Source: CAZKXU01 sp964556665
Lineage (GTDB): Bacteria; Bdellovibrionota_C; UBA2361; CAZKXU01
Length of the DNA: 41,428 nt
NCBI GenBank assembly: GCA_964556665.1
Contig: CAZKXU010000019.1
Location: 1 to 41,428 of the forward strand
Direction: 5' to 3'
Below are positions 1-7,532 of the stretch, piece by piece (the stretch's first letter is position 1; each line of letters starts with the position of its first letter). Made by a program: the position numbers and the translations under genes. Under the pieces are notes generated by a model that worked only from the letters and a program-made list of their open reading frames with translations, had not been told where the DNA came from and searched no databases.

Positions 1-178
1 GTTCAGTAAACGGCTTCAACTCTTGCATCGTTCAATCACACCTTTGACGGATAACATATTACTCACCAGTTTCTCAAAAAACTGATATTACTGATATTTA
101 TTGTATCAGAGGCCCATCCTTAAGCAACAACGGATGAAAATTCAATTATATTAATACATTAACTGAGTTGATTTGATT

Positions 179-252
179 GTATTAATATCATCCTAATACA
201 AATACACGCGCCTAATATAACTCATGATGATATTAATATCATGTAATACAAG
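179..252. repeat. Imperfect direct repeat around a 16-bp palindrome
   Basis: TATTAATATCAT followed by TAATACAA occurs at about 180-201 and again at 231-251, roughly 50 bp apart. In the second copy the core is a perfect 16-bp palindrome, ATGATATTAATATCAT (227-242). Spaced AT-rich palindromic copies are typical of operator sites for a dimeric repressor, but no regulator gene is adjacent, so a regulatory role is only an inference. Confidence 0.4.
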
Positions 253-383
253 CAACTTTCGCCTACCAAGCGCGATCATGGTCAGCCTTGCGGAGCTCCT
301 TCGTTTGTCAGACTTACAAGCTCATTTTCAAGTACTTCAGCTTTAAGGTGGCGCCTTATTAAATGAAGTAAGTGCTTATCCTT

Positions 384-427
384 AGCCGAGTAGCAAGGGA
401 AGTCACCTTCTCCTAGCTACTCGACTA
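384..427. other. Inverted repeat upstream of the HAD gene
   Basis: TAGCCGAGTAGC (383-394) pairs with GCTACTCGACTA (416-427) with one mismatch. A small inner stem (AAGG/CCTT) lies in the loop. It sits 30 bp before the HAD start codon and has no T-run, so it could be a leader structure or the end of an upstream transcript. Confidence 0.4.
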
Positions 428-457
428 ATATCACTCTGTTACAACAGCTTATCTATA

Positions 458-1141
458 ATGTATCCTCTTTATATGCACTACCGCGCCATGCTTTTTGATT
501 ACGATGGAACTCTAGTTAAAAGTCCGCTTGATAACTTCCGTGCTTGGCACCGTGTAATGTCTGAGTACGACATAGATCTAAAGCCCTCTGAGTTTTACCC
601 ATATGAAGGGATGAAACTACAGCAGATGGGATTACAGTTTTTTCGTGGAAATGTTCCGCCTGGCATCGATCCTGCTGAGTTGGTTAAGAAGAAAGATCAG
701 TATTATCTGGAGGACCATACCTTTGCTTTTTATGATGGAGTTACTGAGCTTCTGGGTAGCTTAAAGAAGTATAATATCCCATTTGCATTGGTGACTGCTG
801 CGATTCGTGATCGAATTGAGCGTTCAGCGCCGAAAGACTTTTTGTCGCTGTTTAGCGCTATAGTGACAGGAGATCAGTTGAGCCGCGGAAAGCCGCATCC
901 TGACCCTTACCTGAAAGGGGCAGAGCTGCTTGGAGTTAAGCCAAGTGAGTGCATCGTCGTAGAGAATGCTCCGCTTGGGATTGACTCGGCTAAGGCAGCA
1001 GGATGTTACTGTATAGGTGTTACAACAACCTTAGAGCGCTCCTATTTAGAGAAAGCCAACGAGGTTGTAGGTAGTTTTTCTAGGATAGAGAAGTTAGACT
1101 CAGTTCAAAGATTATTTGGCGAAGCACTAGGTCAACTTTAA
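458..1141 (+). CDS. HAD-superfamily hydrolase (phosphoglycolate phosphatase-like)
   Basis: This 227-residue cytosolic phosphatase-type protein has all the HAD motifs in order: motif I DYDGT (residues 14-18, nucleophile D14), motif II Thr (VTAA, T113), motif III Lys in GKPHPDPY (K145) and an acidic motif IV region, VENAPLGIDSAKAAG, starting near 168. The helical segment between motifs I and II is an alpha-helical cap of the phosphoglycolate phosphatase/beta-phosphoglucomutase type. The substrate cannot be read from sequence. Later ATGs at 473 and 488 are possible starts, since none has a clear Shine-Dalgarno and motif I begins soon after the third. The 3' end overlaps the convergent HDOD gene by 15 bp. 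MTA salvage lies close by, but no functional link is evident. Confidence 0.8.
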   Translation: MYPLYMHYRAMLFDYDGTLVKSPLDNFRAWHRVMSEYDIDLKPSEFYPYEGMKLQQMGLQFFRGNVPPGIDPAELVKKKDQYYLEDHTFAFYDGVTELLGSLKKYNIPFALVTAAIRDRIERSAPKDFLSLFSAIVTGDQLSRGKPHPDPYLKGAELLGVKPSECIVVENAPLGIDSAKAAGCYCIGVTTTLERSYLEKANEVVGSFSRIEKLDSVQRLFGEALGQL

Positions 1142-2608
1142 GCAGTCATTTAAGGCATGACTAATAGCCTTAAAATGGATCATATTGTCGGCCTGATTGA
1201 CACAGAAGGTTGCATACGGCATCTCAAGATAGACTACCCCGATCCGCTCACTAGCCCCGATAAAGCCTGCTATAGCTGCGTAAATGGAGCTATCTGCCGC
1301 AGCTCTATACTCTACAACCGGTTCGTTACTCTGAAAGGCTACAGAGGTAATATTTGAATTGGAGGTAACAAGAGAATAATCAATAGCGGTATAATCATTT
1401 AGTTTTAGGTTCCCAGTCTTTAACTGTGGCACAAGCATCAGTAGGCCAGGATCGGCGGTATAAACAACTCCTGCGTTAAAACCAGCAAGTGGTAGAATCT
1501 CCTGAATGAGATACCGAATATTCTCTCGCTCAGTGTGAGTCTCTATCCTAGTGTATAATTCCTGAAACTCCATACGGATATGGGTGTGACACATCTGTAC
1601 ATACGGATTGACTGAAGATGGGTCTCTACGTCTACTCTTATCATTTGGATTCAGCGAGAGCTCAACAGAGAGTCCAGTGCTGAAGATCTCAGGCATGAAG
1701 GTTAGGTACTGCTCGCAGTTATCCTGATACTTTTCCCGTATGATCTCCAATCCATCTTTTCCAAGCCGGGCTTCGATCTCAATACGTGCAAGCTCCCAGT
1801 CCTCCTTTGCTGTTGGATAGATCTCCGGATTATTTGCTCTAGCTAATGCTTCACCTACTCTACAGAGTCTGGATAAGGTGCTGCCAATTGTATTAAATAT
1901 AGCAGTCTCTTCATCAATTGCGCTTCTATCTGTGTCATGCATTGCTGCGCAGATCTCAGGAGCTACTCCCCAGCTTCTTACGATACGCATTGCCAGTAAT
2001 GTTGGGGAAAAACCAAGCAGTTTTGCTAACACTATATCGATATTTTCCCCTTCTTTAGCTCTTAGTAAAGCCTTTTGATATAGCTGCGAATAGTTCCAAG
2101 CAATAAGGGTATGACCAAGCTGACGAAGTAAAGCAACGCTAAATCCTGTCCCAGGATCTACAGAGAACTTGCTAGCTAGAGTTTCAGCCGTACTGGCACT
2201 TAGCAGTGCTTCGTGAAAGCGACTCATCTGCTCTTTTGAAATGCCAGCAATTGAATGTTTTGAAATTTGCTTTTCGTCCACCTCTAGTATGCTTTTGAGT
2301 CTCTCTAATCCGCCCCATTCGCATAATTTTAACGGATCTCCAGGGGCTTCTTTTTCTAGTCCTTCTTTTTTAAGCTGGGCTAGTAGCTCTCGTATACAGA
2401 AAGTAAATAGAGAAAAATCACTTTTGATATCACCTACGAGAGTGTCGAGATCGTTTTCGTAACTGCCGCCTTTTAATCCCTGATGAATCTTATTTAGTAA
2501 CCCGGAATTTACTGGAAACCAGTAGTCACTAACATAGGCGACTGCTCGTTCAATATGAACTTCACGGAAGTTACTCGGCTGAGCTGGTGTAGAAACTCTT
2601 TCAGACAT
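1127..2608 (-). CDS. HDOD-like domain protein
   Basis: This 493-residue cytosolic protein looks like an HDOD (HD-related output domain) family member. The middle part (about residues 120-260) carries the helical pattern of the family, including SIAGISKEQMSRFHEALL, a LLRQLGHTLIAWNY helix and AKLLGFSPTLLAMRIVRSW. I do not see the HD metal-binding pairs of true HD-GYP phosphodiesterases. The C-terminal 150 residues, with segments such as GFNAGVVYTADPG, could be a GAF-like sensor domain, but that is only an impression. HDOD proteins are usually signalling or scaffold proteins without a known catalytic activity. The gene stands alone, convergent with the HAD gene and divergent from mtnA. Family assignment is moderate and the role unknown. 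Confidence 0.6.
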   Translation of the reverse strand: MSERVSTPAQPSNFREVHIERAVAYVSDYWFPVNSGLLNKIHQGLKGGSYENDLDTLVGDIKSDFSLFTFCIRELLAQLKKEGLEKEAPGDPLKLCEWGGLERLKSILEVDEKQISKHSIAGISKEQMSRFHEALLSASTAETLASKFSVDPGTGFSVALLRQLGHTLIAWNYSQLYQKALLRAKEGENIDIVLAKLLGFSPTLLAMRIVRSWGVAPEICAAMHDTDRSAIDEETAIFNTIGSTLSRLCRVGEALARANNPEIYPTAKEDWELARIEIEARLGKDGLEIIREKYQDNCEQYLTFMPEIFSTGLSVELSLNPNDKSRRRDPSSVNPYVQMCHTHIRMEFQELYTRIETHTERENIRYLIQEILPLAGFNAGVVYTADPGLLMLVPQLKTGNLKLNDYTAIDYSLVTSNSNITSVAFQSNEPVVEYRAAADSSIYAAIAGFIGASERIGVVYLEMPYATFCVNQADNMIHFKAISHALNDCLKLT

Positions 2609-2799
2609 AGAGTATTAACGATAGATAATCAGTATTCGATCTATTTATCGGCTACTATTTTAACAATCTGAACTATCTGATGCTGAATTATTCTAGTATC
2701 CCAGCTGAATTTACTTAAGAATAACAGGTAATTGAAGCCTCGATCGGAAATCCCATACTTGCCTTAGAGATAACAGTATAGTCATAATAATTTTATCCT

Positions 2800-3930
2800 A
2801 TGCGCATAAACGGAAAGCACTATCGAACGATCTGGCTTGAGGAGAGCGGCGGGCATGCCGCTCTCAAAATTATTGACCAGAGTAAGCTGCCATTTGAGGT
2901 TGTGACTGAAGCTGTAAAGTCGTCAGAGCAGGCAATCGATGCGATTAAAGAGATGCGGGTACGTGGCGCGCCTCTAATAGGCGTAACTGGTGCCTATGCT
3001 GTTTGGCTGCTCGCTAAAGAGATTGACCAGAGATTTAAGAAAAATGAGAGTGAGAGTCAGCAGTATTTTAAGGAAGGGCTCAATAAGATCGCCGAAGCTC
3101 GTCCGACCGCTGTTAATCTTAGTTGGGCAGTTAACGAGGTTGCTTCTCATTATAAGCCAGAGAGAAACTGGGCAGATCTAGTGGAGATATTTAAGCTTGA
3201 AGCTGTAAAGATTGCAGATCAGGATGTTGAATTGTCACGTTCTATCGGTGAACATGGATTAAAGATCATTGAGGATATAGCAGCCAGAAAAAAAGGAACG
3301 CTTAATATTCTTACTCATTGCAACGCAGGATGGCTCGCCACAGTAGATTACGGAACTGCTACCGCACCGATCTATCTTGCGCATGCTAAGGGGATAAAGC
3401 TGCATGTTTGGGTGGATGAGACTAGACCTCGGCTGCAAGGTTCCAAGTTGACTGCTTTTGAATTAGGTCAAGAGGGTATAGCGCATACAGTTATAAGTGA
3501 TAATACGGGTGGGCATCTGATGCAGCACGGCATGGTGGATCTATGTATTGTAGGGAGCGATCGCACTACGCGCTGTGCTGATGTAGGAAATAAGATAGGA
3601 ACTTATCTTAAGGCACTTGCCGCTAAAGATAATGGAGTGCCGTTTTATGCAGCACTTCCAAGCTCTACGATCGATTGGTCGATTAGGGATGGTATAAAAG
3701 AGGTGCCGATCGAGAAGCGTTCAATTGATGAGGTAACATATGTTGATGGCTGGAGCGAAGAGTATAATGCAGCTGCACGTGTGCGCATTGCCCCATCCGG
3801 TTCAGCAGCTGTAAACTATGGCTTTGATATTACTCCAGCTCGTCTGCTAGCCGGCATAATTACTGAACGTGGTGTTGCGGAGGCTAGTGAAGCCGGGCTA
3901 TTGGAGTTATATCCTGAGTATAAATTATAA
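2800..3930 (+). CDS. mtnA: S-methyl-5-thioribose-1-phosphate isomerase MtnA
   Basis: This enzyme interconverts 5-methylthioribose-1-phosphate (the MtnP product) and 5-methylthioribulose-1-phosphate in the cytosol. The 376-residue protein is close to family length. It has the RGAP loop (55-58), THCNAGWLATVDYGTA (from 172) with the catalytic Cys174, WVDETRPRLQGSKLTAFEL (from 204) and IVGSDRTT with the catalytic Asp254. The 80-residue spacing between Cys and Asp equals that of the characterised Bacillus enzyme (C160/D240). The related eIF2B-alpha and ribose-1,5-bisphosphate isomerase families are less likely given these motifs. The aldolase-dehydrogenase fusion starts 2 bp after the stop codon, so the two are almost certainly co-transcribed. 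I saw no SAM riboswitch in the 190-bp leader. Confidence 0.95.
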   Translation: MRINGKHYRTIWLEESGGHAALKIIDQSKLPFEVVTEAVKSSEQAIDAIKEMRVRGAPLIGVTGAYAVWLLAKEIDQRFKKNESESQQYFKEGLNKIAEARPTAVNLSWAVNEVASHYKPERNWADLVEIFKLEAVKIADQDVELSRSIGEHGLKIIEDIAARKKGTLNILTHCNAGWLATVDYGTATAPIYLAHAKGIKLHVWVDETRPRLQGSKLTAFELGQEGIAHTVISDNTGGHLMQHGMVDLCIVGSDRTTRCADVGNKIGTYLKALAAKDNGVPFYAALPSSTIDWSIRDGIKEVPIEKRSIDEVTYVDGWSEEYNAAARVRIAPSGSAAVNYGFDITPARLLAGIITERGVAEASEAGLLELYPEYKL

Positions 3931-3932
3931 TT

Positions 3933-6008
3933 ATGGCGAAATCTCTCTGGACTGAAAAGGAATCAGAAGCTTTTATAAAATTATACGGCTCATCCTGTGG
4001 AGAGGATCTGGCTCTGCGTGTTTACACCTCGCGCTTAATTGGACGGGATTCTAACCTGGTGCTGCATGGCGGCGGAAACACCTCTGTAAAAACAAAGTAT
4101 ACAAATATATTTGGCAAGGAGGAGGATGCAATATATGTAAAAGGGAGCGGGTGGGACCTTGTAAACATAGAACCGGCTGGACTGCCTGCATTGAATCTTG
4201 ATTACTTAAAAACTTTAATCGCACTTGATAGGCTCTCTGATGAGCAGATGGTAAATGAGATTAGAACACATCTTTATGATGCGAATTCTCCAACTCCAAG
4301 TGTTGAGACTTTACTGCATGCCTTTATTCCGCAAAAATATATCGATCACTCTCATGCCGATGCGATCCTAGCGTTAACCAATAATCGAGATTGTGAGGAG
4401 TTCGTACAGAGCTGCTTCGAGGGGCAGTTGATTATTGTGCCGTATGTAATGCCAGGCTTTGCCTTGGCTAAACTTGCAGCACAGCTTTATCAGGATTCGC
4501 CTAATAAACACGGTATGCTACTGTTGAAACATGGGCTGTTCTCTTGGGGTCGAACCGCCAAGGAGAGCTATGAAAGGCATGTCGAATTTGTCGCTAAAGC
4601 AGAGGAGTTTCTTGAGTCACGAGCTAGTAGAAGCGATAGAGGTAAGCAAAGAAAGAAAGAGAGTGCTGCTAAGGATGTGCTCCAGATGTTGCCAGTAATT
4701 AGAGGAACGTTGACACCACGTACTGAGGCCGGGCAAGTATCAAAACGCTTTATTCTGAGAGTCCGTAACTCTCCACAGATCTCTAGTTTTTTGGAGCGTA
4801 CAGATCTTAAAGAGATTTCAGAGACTGCACCTCTTACACCTGATCATATTATTCGGACCAAACAGTTTCCTTTAACTTTAGATCTCAAAGGCAACGAGAG
4901 TGAGATAAAAGCACAGATTGAAGAGCTAGTTAATTGCTACACCTCTTCTTATAAGGAGTACTTTAAAAGGTGTGCTAATAATAGAAATAGTAGTGCAAAA
5001 ATTCTTGATACTTCACCGCGTATTCTGCTCATACCAGGAGTTGGCCTGGTTGGAGTGGGAGAGTCAGCAAAGAGTGCTGAGATTGCATTAGATATAAGCG
5101 AGCATACAATCAAAGTTAAGGATCTTGTAGATCGGGTTTCAAGATATGAGGGGTTGTCAGAGCTAGATCTCTTTGATGTTGAATATTGGAGTCTTGAGCA
5201 GGCAAAGCTTGGCGCTCAGAAGCCAAAGCCTTTAGCCGGGCAGGTCGCCGTAATAAGCGGCGGAGCCGGAGCAGTAGGGATTGGTATCGCTAGAGTTTTA
5301 AAGGAAGCAGGCGCCGAGGTGGCAATTGCAGATCTGAATAAGTATGAAGAGCTTGGCAAAGAGTTAGGGGTCTTTGGTGTAGAGATGGATGTTACTGATG
5401 AGGCTTCTGTAAAAGGAGCGCTAGCTAAGATATGTGAAAGGTTTGGAGGAATAGATATTTTAATTCCAAATGCTGGTCTTGCTAGCTCTGCACCGATTGA
5501 AAACATCGAGAGTAGTACGGCAAAGCGGCTGATAGATGTGAATTTCCACGGTGTATTTCTGCTCGTACGAGAAGGTGGAAAGGTATTAAAACGCCAGGGC
5601 ACAGGCGGTAATATCGTAATAATATCAAGTAAGAATGTTTTTGCTCCTGGCAAGGAGTTCTCAATATATAGTGCCTCGAAAGCAGCATGTCATCAGTTTG
5701 GAAAGGTAGCGGCCCTAGAGTATGCGCCTTTTGGTATTAGGGTAAATATGATTACCCCGGATGCCGTATTTTCAGCAGGAAGTCATCCGTCAGGGCTTTG
5801 GCAGAGTGTTGGTCCTAGCCGCGCCGAGGCGCATGGGATCAAAAATTCTGATCTTCCGGAATTTTACCGAAACCGCAATCTGTTAAAGAGTAGAATCTCT
5901 GCAGAAGATGTTGGCCGCGCTGTTCTTTTCTTTGCAACCAATCAAACTCCGACTACAGGAGCCTCGCTGCCAGTAGATGGTGGTATTGCGGAGGCGTTTC
6001 CGAGGTAG
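3933..6008 (+). CDS. Class II aldolase / short-chain dehydrogenase fusion
   Basis: This is a 691-residue two-domain enzyme. Residues 20-220 form a class II aldolase/adducin domain: LHGGGNTSVK (44-53), the zinc-binding pair His139/His141 in DHSHAD, and a third His at 200 in LLKHGLFSWG. Residues 435-691 form a complete SDR domain: nucleotide-binding GGAGAVGIG (443-451), NAG (514-516), active-site serine in IISSKN, YSASK (579-583), and a C-terminal VDGG. The architecture resembles the bifunctional rhamnulose-1-phosphate aldolase/lactaldehyde dehydrogenase family. Its position 2 bp after mtnA, opposite mtnP and apt, suggests the real substrate is 5-methylthioribulose-1-phosphate. It would be cleaved to DHAP and methylthioacetaldehyde, with the SDR reducing or oxidising the aldehyde. 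Architecture is certain; substrate is inferred. Confidence 0.85.
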   Translation: MAKSLWTEKESEAFIKLYGSSCGEDLALRVYTSRLIGRDSNLVLHGGGNTSVKTKYTNIFGKEEDAIYVKGSGWDLVNIEPAGLPALNLDYLKTLIALDRLSDEQMVNEIRTHLYDANSPTPSVETLLHAFIPQKYIDHSHADAILALTNNRDCEEFVQSCFEGQLIIVPYVMPGFALAKLAAQLYQDSPNKHGMLLLKHGLFSWGRTAKESYERHVEFVAKAEEFLESRASRSDRGKQRKKESAAKDVLQMLPVIRGTLTPRTEAGQVSKRFILRVRNSPQISSFLERTDLKEISETAPLTPDHIIRTKQFPLTLDLKGNESEIKAQIEELVNCYTSSYKEYFKRCANNRNSSAKILDTSPRILLIPGVGLVGVGESAKSAEIALDISEHTIKVKDLVDRVSRYEGLSELDLFDVEYWSLEQAKLGAQKPKPLAGQVAVISGGAGAVGIGIARVLKEAGAEVAIADLNKYEELGKELGVFGVEMDVTDEASVKGALAKICERFGGIDILIPNAGLASSAPIENIESSTAKRLIDVNFHGVFLLVREGGKVLKRQGTGGNIVIISSKNVFAPGKEFSIYSASKAACHQFGKVAALEYAPFGIRVNMITPDAVFSAGSHPSGLWQSVGPSRAEAHGIKNSDLPEFYRNRNLLKSRISAEDVGRAVLFFATNQTPTTGASLPVDGGIAEAFPR

Positions 6009-6021
6009 GGAATCTTGCTTT

Positions 6022-6099
6022 ACTGGGACCGCGGGCTTCCAGCCCGCTTGATCGCCATTGCAAGTTCGATCAAGCGGGCTGGAAGCCCGCGGTCCCAGT
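6022..6099. repeat. Dispersed double palindrome, copy R1
   Basis: The left arm ACTGGGACCGCGGGCTTCCA.. and the right arm ..GGAAGCCCGCGGTCCCAGT are complementary, giving a long hairpin. Each arm also folds alone (GCGGGCT-TCC-AGCCCGC). The central loop has its own inverted repeat, CTTGATCG/CGATCAAG. It sits between the convergent aldolase-SDR and mtnP stop codons and may act as a bidirectional terminator. Confidence 0.9.
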
Positions 6100-6116
6100 G
6101 GATTTTTAGTGATCTC

Positions 6117-6983
6117 CTATCTCGGCAAAATCGCCTTTAGTTTCAGCTTAGTCTTCTCCGGAACATCTTGCAGGTTGGTCATAATCGCAGTTCTTAAAGC
6201 TTTTGAAGCAAGTTCTGAGGGCTGCATTCCGTTAAGTGAATTAATGCAATTCTTAATTACCTCTTTTGCATTGCCTGAATTTCTCTTCATTACAGCAACA
6301 ACCTCTTCAACTCCTACGGTACTATCCTCTTCCCGCCAACAATCATAATCAGTTACTAATCCAAGGTTGGCATAGGCAATCTCCGCTTCACGTGCAAGTT
6401 TTGCCTCAGGCATAATGGTCATATTTATAGCATCGGCACCCCAACTACAGTGCAGTTTTGCCTCGGCGCGAGTTGAGAATGCCGGGCCCTCCATACAAAT
6501 ATATGTTCCGCCTCGATGAACATTAAATTGCTGTGCACCTACTTTCTTGGCTGCTTCATACAGCATTTTACTTAATACCGGACAGAACGGGTCGGCTAAG
6601 CTCACATGTGCTACGATGCCATCACCAAAAAAAGTTCCGGCTCTTTTAAAAGTTTTATCAATTACCTGATTAGGCACGACCAGGTCGCCAGGCTTTAATT
6701 TTTCCGCTAGACTGCCGACTGCTGTAACGCTGATACACCACACTGCACCCAGCTCTTTTAAAGCATAAATATTTGCTCGAAAATTTATCTCAGAAGGAAG
6801 AATCGTGTGTTTTTTTCCGTGCCGGGGCAGGAATAATACGCGTGAGCCGTTTAACTCGCCTTCTATTATCTGATCGGATGGGGAACCGAATGGAGTATCG
6901 ATGGTATGCTCATTTTTTATACTGATACCTTCAATCTGATAGAGGCCTGAGCCTCCGATGATGGCTATGGTATGATTGTTCAT
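6117..6983 (-). CDS. mtnP: S-methyl-5'-thioadenosine phosphorylase MtnP
   Basis: MtnP phosphorolyses MTA, a by-product of polyamine and quorum-signal synthesis from SAM, to adenine and 5-methylthioribose-1-phosphate. Family hallmarks are an N-terminal AIIGGSGLY phosphate loop, FLPRHGKKHTILPSEINFRANIYALK, VTAVGSL, a GGTYICMEGPAFSTRAEA block, and NMTIMPEAKLAREAEIAYA followed by TDYDCW. The Met-Pro-Glu substrate segment favours MTA over inosine/guanosine as substrate. Start: ATG at 6983 gives the usual short N-terminus (MNNHTIAIIGG). An in-frame GTG at 6998 would overlap the apt stop (TAGTG) and adds five residues. Neither has a strong Shine-Dalgarno. The gene is the last of a pilD-response regulator-apt-mtnP run, so adenine made here can be used directly by Apt. 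Confidence 0.95.
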   Translation of the reverse strand: MNNHTIAIIGGSGLYQIEGISIKNEHTIDTPFGSPSDQIIEGELNGSRVLFLPRHGKKHTILPSEINFRANIYALKELGAVWCISVTAVGSLAEKLKPGDLVVPNQVIDKTFKRAGTFFGDGIVAHVSLADPFCPVLSKMLYEAAKKVGAQQFNVHRGGTYICMEGPAFSTRAEAKLHCSWGADAINMTIMPEAKLAREAEIAYANLGLVTDYDCWREEDSTVGVEEVVAVMKRNSGNAKEVIKNCINSLNGMQPSELASKALRTAIMTNLQDVPEKTKLKLKAILPR

Positions 6984-6997
6984 CTTAGTATTAATCA

Positions 6998-7525
6998 CTA
7001 ATACTTCAGCACGGAGACGAGATCAATACCGTTTAAATTGGCACGGCCTTTCAACTCAGCCAGCTCGATTAAAAAGAGTGCTTTTACTACCTTTGCTCCT
7101 GCTTTTTCCAATAAATTAGCTGCAGCTCTAGCGGTTCCTCCGGTAGCCAGAAGATCATCAACGATAATGACCCGCTCCCCACGTTTAATTGCGACATCGG
7201 TAATTTCAATACTTGCCTTTCCATACTCAAGTGAGTAGTCAACACCCATAGTAGTGCCTGGAAGTTTTCCAATCTTGCGGGCCAGGATCATGCCCTTGCC
7301 GAACCGATCAGCTAAAGCAGCGCCAAAGATAAATCCTCTAGATTCGATCGCAAGGAATTTATCAAAGCTGTTAGGCTGGAGCTGCTCGGCCATTAGATCA
7401 ATACTTGCCTTTAATCCAGCATCATCCTGAAGAACTGTAGAGATATCATAAAAAAGTATGCCCGGCTTAGGAAAATCAGGAACTTCACGGATAAGAGAGC
7501 GTATCAGGTTTAGATTGTTTGACAT
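6998..7525 (-). CDS. apt: Adenine phosphoribosyltransferase Apt
   Basis: Apt converts adenine and PRPP to AMP and pyrophosphate (purine salvage, cytosol). The 175-residue protein has the usual length. It begins with the family N-terminus (IREVPDFPKPGILFYDIS), has the IESRGFIFGAALA loop, and carries the PRPP-binding signature VIIVDDLLATGGTA. The gene is flanked by the response regulator (7 bp upstream) and mtnP (stop codon at the mtnP boundary), so it should be on the same mRNA. Apt removes the adenine released by MtnP, which completes recycling of the purine half of MTA. Confidence 0.95.
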   Translation of the reverse strand: MSNNLNLIRSLIREVPDFPKPGILFYDISTVLQDDAGLKASIDLMAEQLQPNSFDKFLAIESRGFIFGAALADRFGKGMILARKIGKLPGTTMGVDYSLEYGKASIEITDVAIKRGERVIIVDDLLATGGTARAAANLLEKAGAKVVKALFLIELAELKGRANLNGIDLVSVLKY

Positions 7526-7532
7526 ATGTTAC

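Larger units (their letters stand above)
1..457. other. AT-rich intergenic region with palindromes
   Basis: No convincing gene was seen in these 457 bases. The stretch from about 145 to 252 is very AT-rich and holds repeated TATTAATATCAT-type motifs. A hairpin lies at 384-427, just before the HAD gene. An upstream gene, if any, ends outside the window. Confidence 0.6.

Noticed and set aside
1..60. Short - strand ORF with GGTGAG before an ATG
   Set aside because: Only 13 codons with no recognisable product.
2609..2799. SAM or related riboswitch upstream of mtnA
   Set aside because: I found no paired helices or conserved core of known SAM riboswitches in the leader.
6058..6348. ORFs containing the peptide GLEARGPS near several repeats (also about 19998 and 22994)
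   Set aside because: The shared peptide is just the palindromic repeat translated.
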